A stretch of DNA of 9,465 nt, taken from positions 1 through 9,465 of the forward strand of contig JAADEK010000040.1 of the NCBI GenBank assembly GCA_013153455.1, in the 5' to 3' direction. This stretch comes from Aquificota bacterium. Lineage in GTDB: Bacteria > Aquificota > Aquificia > Aquificales > Aquificaceae. A program made the translations under genes and the position numbers. The notes under the pieces are model-generated. The model made no database searches, had not been told where the DNA came from, and worked only from the letters and a program-made list of their open reading frames with translations. Shown here piece by piece: positions 7,249-9,465 of the stretch (its first letter is position 1; every line of letters begins with the position of its first letter).

Positions 7249-7878
7249 GACGCATACGCGTCCCGATATGACGCGTGGTATGAAAAACCCTTCGGAAAGA
7301 GCGCCTACGAGCTTGAGCTAAAGTGCATAAAGAGTATGACCGAGCCCTTCGGAAGGGCTCTTGAGGTCGGGGTCGGGAGCGGGAGGTTTGCGGGCGCCCT
7401 CGGTATACGCTACGGGGTTGACCCTTCCCTGAGTATGCTACAAATAGCAAAGAAAAGGGGAATCCTCGTAGTTCAAGGGAAGGGTGAGAGCCTGCCTTTC
7501 TTGAACGCGAGCTTTGACGCGGTCTTTATCATCGTCAGTATATGTTTCGTTGATGACCCCATAGGGGTTTTTTATGAAACCCGAAGGGTTCTTAAGGAAG
7601 GCGGAAATTTATACCTCGGTCTTATACTGAAGGAGAGCGTGTGGGCTCGCTTCTACGAAGAAAAGGCTCGCTCCGGACACCCGATATACAAACACGCGCG
7701 CTTTTTCTCCTTTTTTGAACTTACGAGTATGTTGAGGGGTCTCTTCTCACTTGAGGAGATGAGAAGCACGCTTATAGAGGAACCTCAAGACAAAAGGGAG
7801 GTAAAGAACAAAGAGATAAGGTTGGGTTTCCTTGAAAAGGCTGGGTTTACGTGTTTAAAATTAAGGAAAAAAGGGTAA
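7237..7878 (+). CDS. Class I SAM-dependent methyltransferase, substrate unknown
   Basis: 213 residues, UbiE/methyltransferase-11 type. The N-terminus FDAYASRYDAWYEKPFGKSAY is the usual lid segment. Motif I is EVGVGSGRF from Glu43, binding S-adenosylmethionine. Asp62 ends the second strand (YGVDPS) and would hold the ribose hydroxyls, and ESLPFLNASFDAVF (84-97) is the next motif. RRVLKEGGNLYLGL (116-129) is the typical post-fourth-helix turn and strand. The C-terminal 80 residues are variable and would set the substrate, which the sequence does not reveal: a small molecule, lipid, quinone or RNA are all possible. GTG start chosen because GGGAGG lies 8 bases upstream and the N-terminal lid motif begins at once; the next Met (34) would remove the lid. 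It is 4 bases behind the RNase H-fold gene, so in the same transcript, and it converges on the porin gene with a 32-base gap. Confidence 0.9.
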   Translation: MNPFDAYASRYDAWYEKPFGKSAYELELKCIKSMTEPFGRALEVGVGSGRFAGALGIRYGVDPSLSMLQIAKKRGILVVQGKGESLPFLNASFDAVFIIVSICFVDDPIGVFYETRRVLKEGGNLYLGLILKESVWARFYEEKARSGHPIYKHARFFSFFELTSMLRGLFSLEEMRSTLIEEPQDKREVKNKEIRLGFLEKAGFTCLKLRKKG

Positions 7879-7910
7879 AAGGAAAAGAAGGAAGGCGTGC
7901 AGGGGCGGTC
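7879..7910 (+). other. 32-base convergent gap, no terminator hairpin seen
   Basis: Separates the methyltransferase stop from the porin stop. The + strand is almost all purine from about 7862 to 7895; read from the porin side this is a C/T-rich tract just past its stop. I found no stem-loop followed by T. The pyrimidine-rich tract on the porin transcript is the sort of sequence that could suit Rho-dependent ending, but that is a guess. Confidence 0.3.
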
Positions 7911-9011
7911 TCAGAACGCAAATCCGATTTCCGCGGAGATTATACTCCTGTTGTTATCCCCGTCAAGCGCGTTCTTATCGGTGTCTATGTAAGCGTATTC
8001 AACCCTCACGTATGTGTTTGCGGTGGGTTTGTATGTGGGTGTGATGGTGAAGGTCCAACCGCTGTTATCCTCTTCACACCCGGTGTAGATACCGCTCGTT
8101 CCCTCGTCAAAGTATTCAAGCCTTATGGGGAAGGTGAGCTTACCTTGAGCGAGCGTAAAGTGCGGAGCTATGTAGAGGGCTACGCCGTAGGCGTTGTCGT
8201 CCTTACCCTGCTGTTTTGAGCGGTCGTCAAGCCAGTGGTAATCAAAGTTAAGCCCGAGGTCTACGTAAGGGAGTGAGAATCCGAGAACGAAGTCCACGAT
8301 GTTCTTGTTGACCCAGTTGGCGGTATCCACGTTCGCGTAGTCCATGTAGTTAATCGCTACGGTTAGGTCTTTCACCATACCGAGGTCCGGGAGGTTGAAG
8401 CTAAGACCGACTCCCCAGTTGTCCCCGTTGTATTCTTGGTTGTATTCCGCGTAAAAGGCTACGGGTATGCCCGCCATCTCGTTGAGGTCAAAGTTGAGTC
8501 TCACACCCTCGTAAATAACCGGCTGAGCATACCAGACCGCGCCGAGGGTGATGTTCGGGTTCGCGTAGGTGTTGGGAAGCTCGTAGCCCACTTTTGTGGG
8601 AATGACGCCCGCTTCCGCGGTTATTCCCTTGTAAGGCTCAAAGGTAGCGTATCCCCATATAAGACCAAAGCCCGTGTTGAGGACACCGTTTTGGGTAAAG
8701 TCGTAGCTCGCTGGGTCCGTCTGACCGGCGTTGAAGAAGTTCGGAACCAAAACCGCTCCCACCGCAACGTCAAAACCGAGCTTAATCTGGTTCCCGAACT
8801 TACCAGTGAGACCTATTATCGCGTTTGAGATTTGGAGCTGGTCCTCCTCGTTGTCTTTTGTGCCGTAGGTGTCGGTCCAGAAGTAGCCCCCGGATGCTCC
8901 TCCGTAGAGCGTCACGGGAACGGAAGAAACAACGTTAAACGTCGTCTCCTCGGAAAAGGAAAGTCCTCCGAGAAGGAGGAGAGACGAGAGGGCAACGGTA
9001 TACTTTCTCAT
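7911..9011 (-). CDS. Outer-membrane beta-barrel porin, BBP2/OmpL-like
   Basis: 366 residues. Residues 1-20 are a signal peptide (MRKYT, a Leu-rich core, GGLSFS then Glu). The mature part is made of alternating amphipathic strands with aromatic girdles and acidic/Asn-rich loops (for example VTLYGGASGGYFWTD, KLGFDVAVGAVLVPN, LGLNFDYHWLDD, YVRVEYAYIDTDK), and it ends in ISAEIGFAF, the terminal Phe recognised by the BAM assembly machinery. This fits a passive outer-membrane channel, most like the OmpL-like beta-barrel porin-2 group; the exact family is by eye. The start is the ATG at 9011, because a perfect AAGGAGGTT lies 6 bases upstream and the signal peptide follows; the longer frame lacks one. 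It is 13 bases downstream of amt on the same strand, so it is likely co-expressed with the ammonium channel and may let ammonium or other small solutes through the outer membrane. Substrate is inference from context. Confidence 0.87.
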   Translation of the reverse strand: MRKYTVALSSLLLLGGLSFSEETTFNVVSSVPVTLYGGASGGYFWTDTYGTKDNEEDQLQISNAIIGLTGKFGNQIKLGFDVAVGAVLVPNFFNAGQTDPASYDFTQNGVLNTGFGLIWGYATFEPYKGITAEAGVIPTKVGYELPNTYANPNITLGAVWYAQPVIYEGVRLNFDLNEMAGIPVAFYAEYNQEYNGDNWGVGLSFNLPDLGMVKDLTVAINYMDYANVDTANWVNKNIVDFVLGFSLPYVDLGLNFDYHWLDDRSKQQGKDDNAYGVALYIAPHFTLAQGKLTFPIRLEYFDEGTSGIYTGCEEDNSGWTFTITPTYKPTANTYVRVEYAYIDTDKNALDGDNNRSIISAEIGFAF

Positions 9012-9017
9012 CCTTGT

Positions 9018-9026
9018 AACCTCCTT
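9018..9026 (-). promoter_or_regulatory. Strong Shine-Dalgarno of the porin, overlapping the amt stop codon
   Basis: On the minus strand AAGGAGGTT is a near-perfect match to the 16S anti-Shine-Dalgarno end, 6 bases before the porin ATG. Its first two A bases are the last two of the amt TAA stop (9025-9027), so ribosomes finishing amt cover the porin start site. It is the strongest ribosome site in the window, in keeping with an abundant outer-membrane protein. Confidence 0.85.
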
Positions 9027-9465
9027 ATATGTTGTATGCCTTCTCACCGTGCTGAGAAGCGTCAAGACCTTCAATCTCTTCTTCCTCGGATACCCTGAGA
9101 CCGACAATAGCCTTGATTACAAGTAGTATAACGGTTGTCATAACCGCGGAGTATACGATTGTGGCGATTACACCCTCAAGCTGTATGAGAACCTGAGCGG
9201 GATTACCGTAGAGGAGTCCCTTCGCGCCCCCGACCGCGGGGTCCGCAAAAACACCCGTCAGTATAGCTCCCACTATACCAGCCATACCGTGTATTCCGAA
9301 AACGTCAAGGGCGTCGTCGTATCCGAACTTAGGCTTTAGAACCGCTACCGCGAAGTATGCGATTACGGAAGCTATAAGCCCTATGAGTATAGCGCCTACG
9401 AGGTTAACGAAACCCGCAGCTGGTGTGATGGCAACCAGTCCCGCTATGATACCGGAGGATATACC
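9025..9465 (-). CDS. amt: Ammonium channel Amt, C-terminal part; 5' end beyond window
   Basis: Inner-membrane channel that takes up ammonium/ammonia. Open to the right edge; 146 residues are visible, about the last third of a normal Amt of around 400-430. They start in a membrane helix (GISSGIIAGLVAITPAAG), followed by the helix FVNLVGAILIGLIASVI. Next comes DDALDVFGIHGMAG, whose His (visible residue 59) matches the second of the twin pore histidines of E. coli AmtB (His318), with the conserved Asp pair before it. The last membrane helix is VIATIVYSAVMTTVILLVIKAI. The cytoplasmic tail GLRVSEEEEIEGLDASQHG, then EKAYNI, closely matches the AmtB tail that contacts the PII protein GlnK, so PII gating is expected. 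A glnK gene is not in the visible part; it could lie to the right. Followed by the porin after 13 bases. Confidence 0.97.
   Translation of the reverse strand, partial: GISSGIIAGLVAITPAAGFVNLVGAILIGLIASVIAYFAVAVLKPKFGYDDALDVFGIHGMAGIVGAILTGVFADPAVGGAKGLLYGNPAQVLIQLEGVIATIVYSAVMTTVILLVIKAIVGLRVSEEEEIEGLDASQHGEKAYNI

Noticed and set aside
7851..8219. Plus-strand frame from 7851 across the convergent gap
   Set aside because: Overlaps the end of the methyltransferase and is antisense to the porin; Val/Gly-rich shadow without domain or ribosome site.
8436..9098. Plus-strand open frames opposite the porin
   Set aside because: Antisense shadows of a beta-barrel gene; no start signals.
9012..9107. 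Longer porin frame starting at 9107
   Set aside because: It would overlap amt and lose the signal peptide; the perfect ribosome site points to 9011.
1..9465. Defence island, CRISPR array, transposon or prophage as the undescribed system
   Set aside because: No repeats-spacer pattern, transposase, integrase, toxin-antitoxin pair or restriction gene is visible; the content is mainly housekeeping genes.

Overview
The window looks like a stretch of chromosome from a thermophilic, Gram-negative bacterium, most probably of the Aquificales (Aquifex/Hydrogenobacter/Hydrogenivirga type). The proteins are rich in Glu and Lys, Ile is written mainly ATA and Arg often AGG, and genes are packed with overlaps and gaps of 0-43 bases. 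There are two signal-peptide-bearing envelope proteins, one of them an outer-membrane beta-barrel. The lineage is an inference from protein style; no 16S rRNA or lineage-specific marker is present. I saw no tRNA, rRNA, insertion sequence, CRISPR array or phage gene, and no gene-free stretch longer than 43 bases.

Layout from left to right. (1) The 3' four-fifths of lon, the ATP-dependent protease, + strand, running in from the left edge. (2) Convergent with it by a 14-base overlap, a minus-strand pair: leuB (3-isopropylmalate dehydrogenase, leucine synthesis), then an exported protein with an N-terminal domain resembling those of flagellar FlgT-type proteins and a beta-propeller-like remainder. 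(3) Divergent from leuB across 43 AT-rich bases, a + strand run: carA (carbamoyl-phosphate synthase, glutaminase subunit) and pyrB (aspartate carbamoyltransferase), overlapping by ATGA, i.e. the first two steps of pyrimidine synthesis. Then come three small genes: a Cys-rich probable zinc protein, an RNase H-fold protein of the DUF458/YkuK type, and a class I SAM methyltransferase. (4) Convergent on these, a minus-strand pair: the C-terminal third of an Amt ammonium channel (running in from the right edge) followed 13 bases later by an outer-membrane porin whose Shine-Dalgarno sequence abuts the amt stop codon.

The strongest non-gene signal is in word composition. By hand scan the palindromes TCGA, GATC and GGCC are each absent from all 9,465 bases, where about 37 of each would be expected by chance, while same-composition words such as CCGG and AGCT are frequent. 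Synonymous codons appear to be chosen around this: Leu is CTT, not CTC, whenever the next codon starts with GA. This points to long-term pressure from restriction-modification enzymes or an equivalent process. The other items worth a look are the amt-porin coupling, the zinc-protein/RNase H-fold gene pair behind pyrB, starts that sit directly on -10-like boxes, and a hairpin over a GTG start codon.
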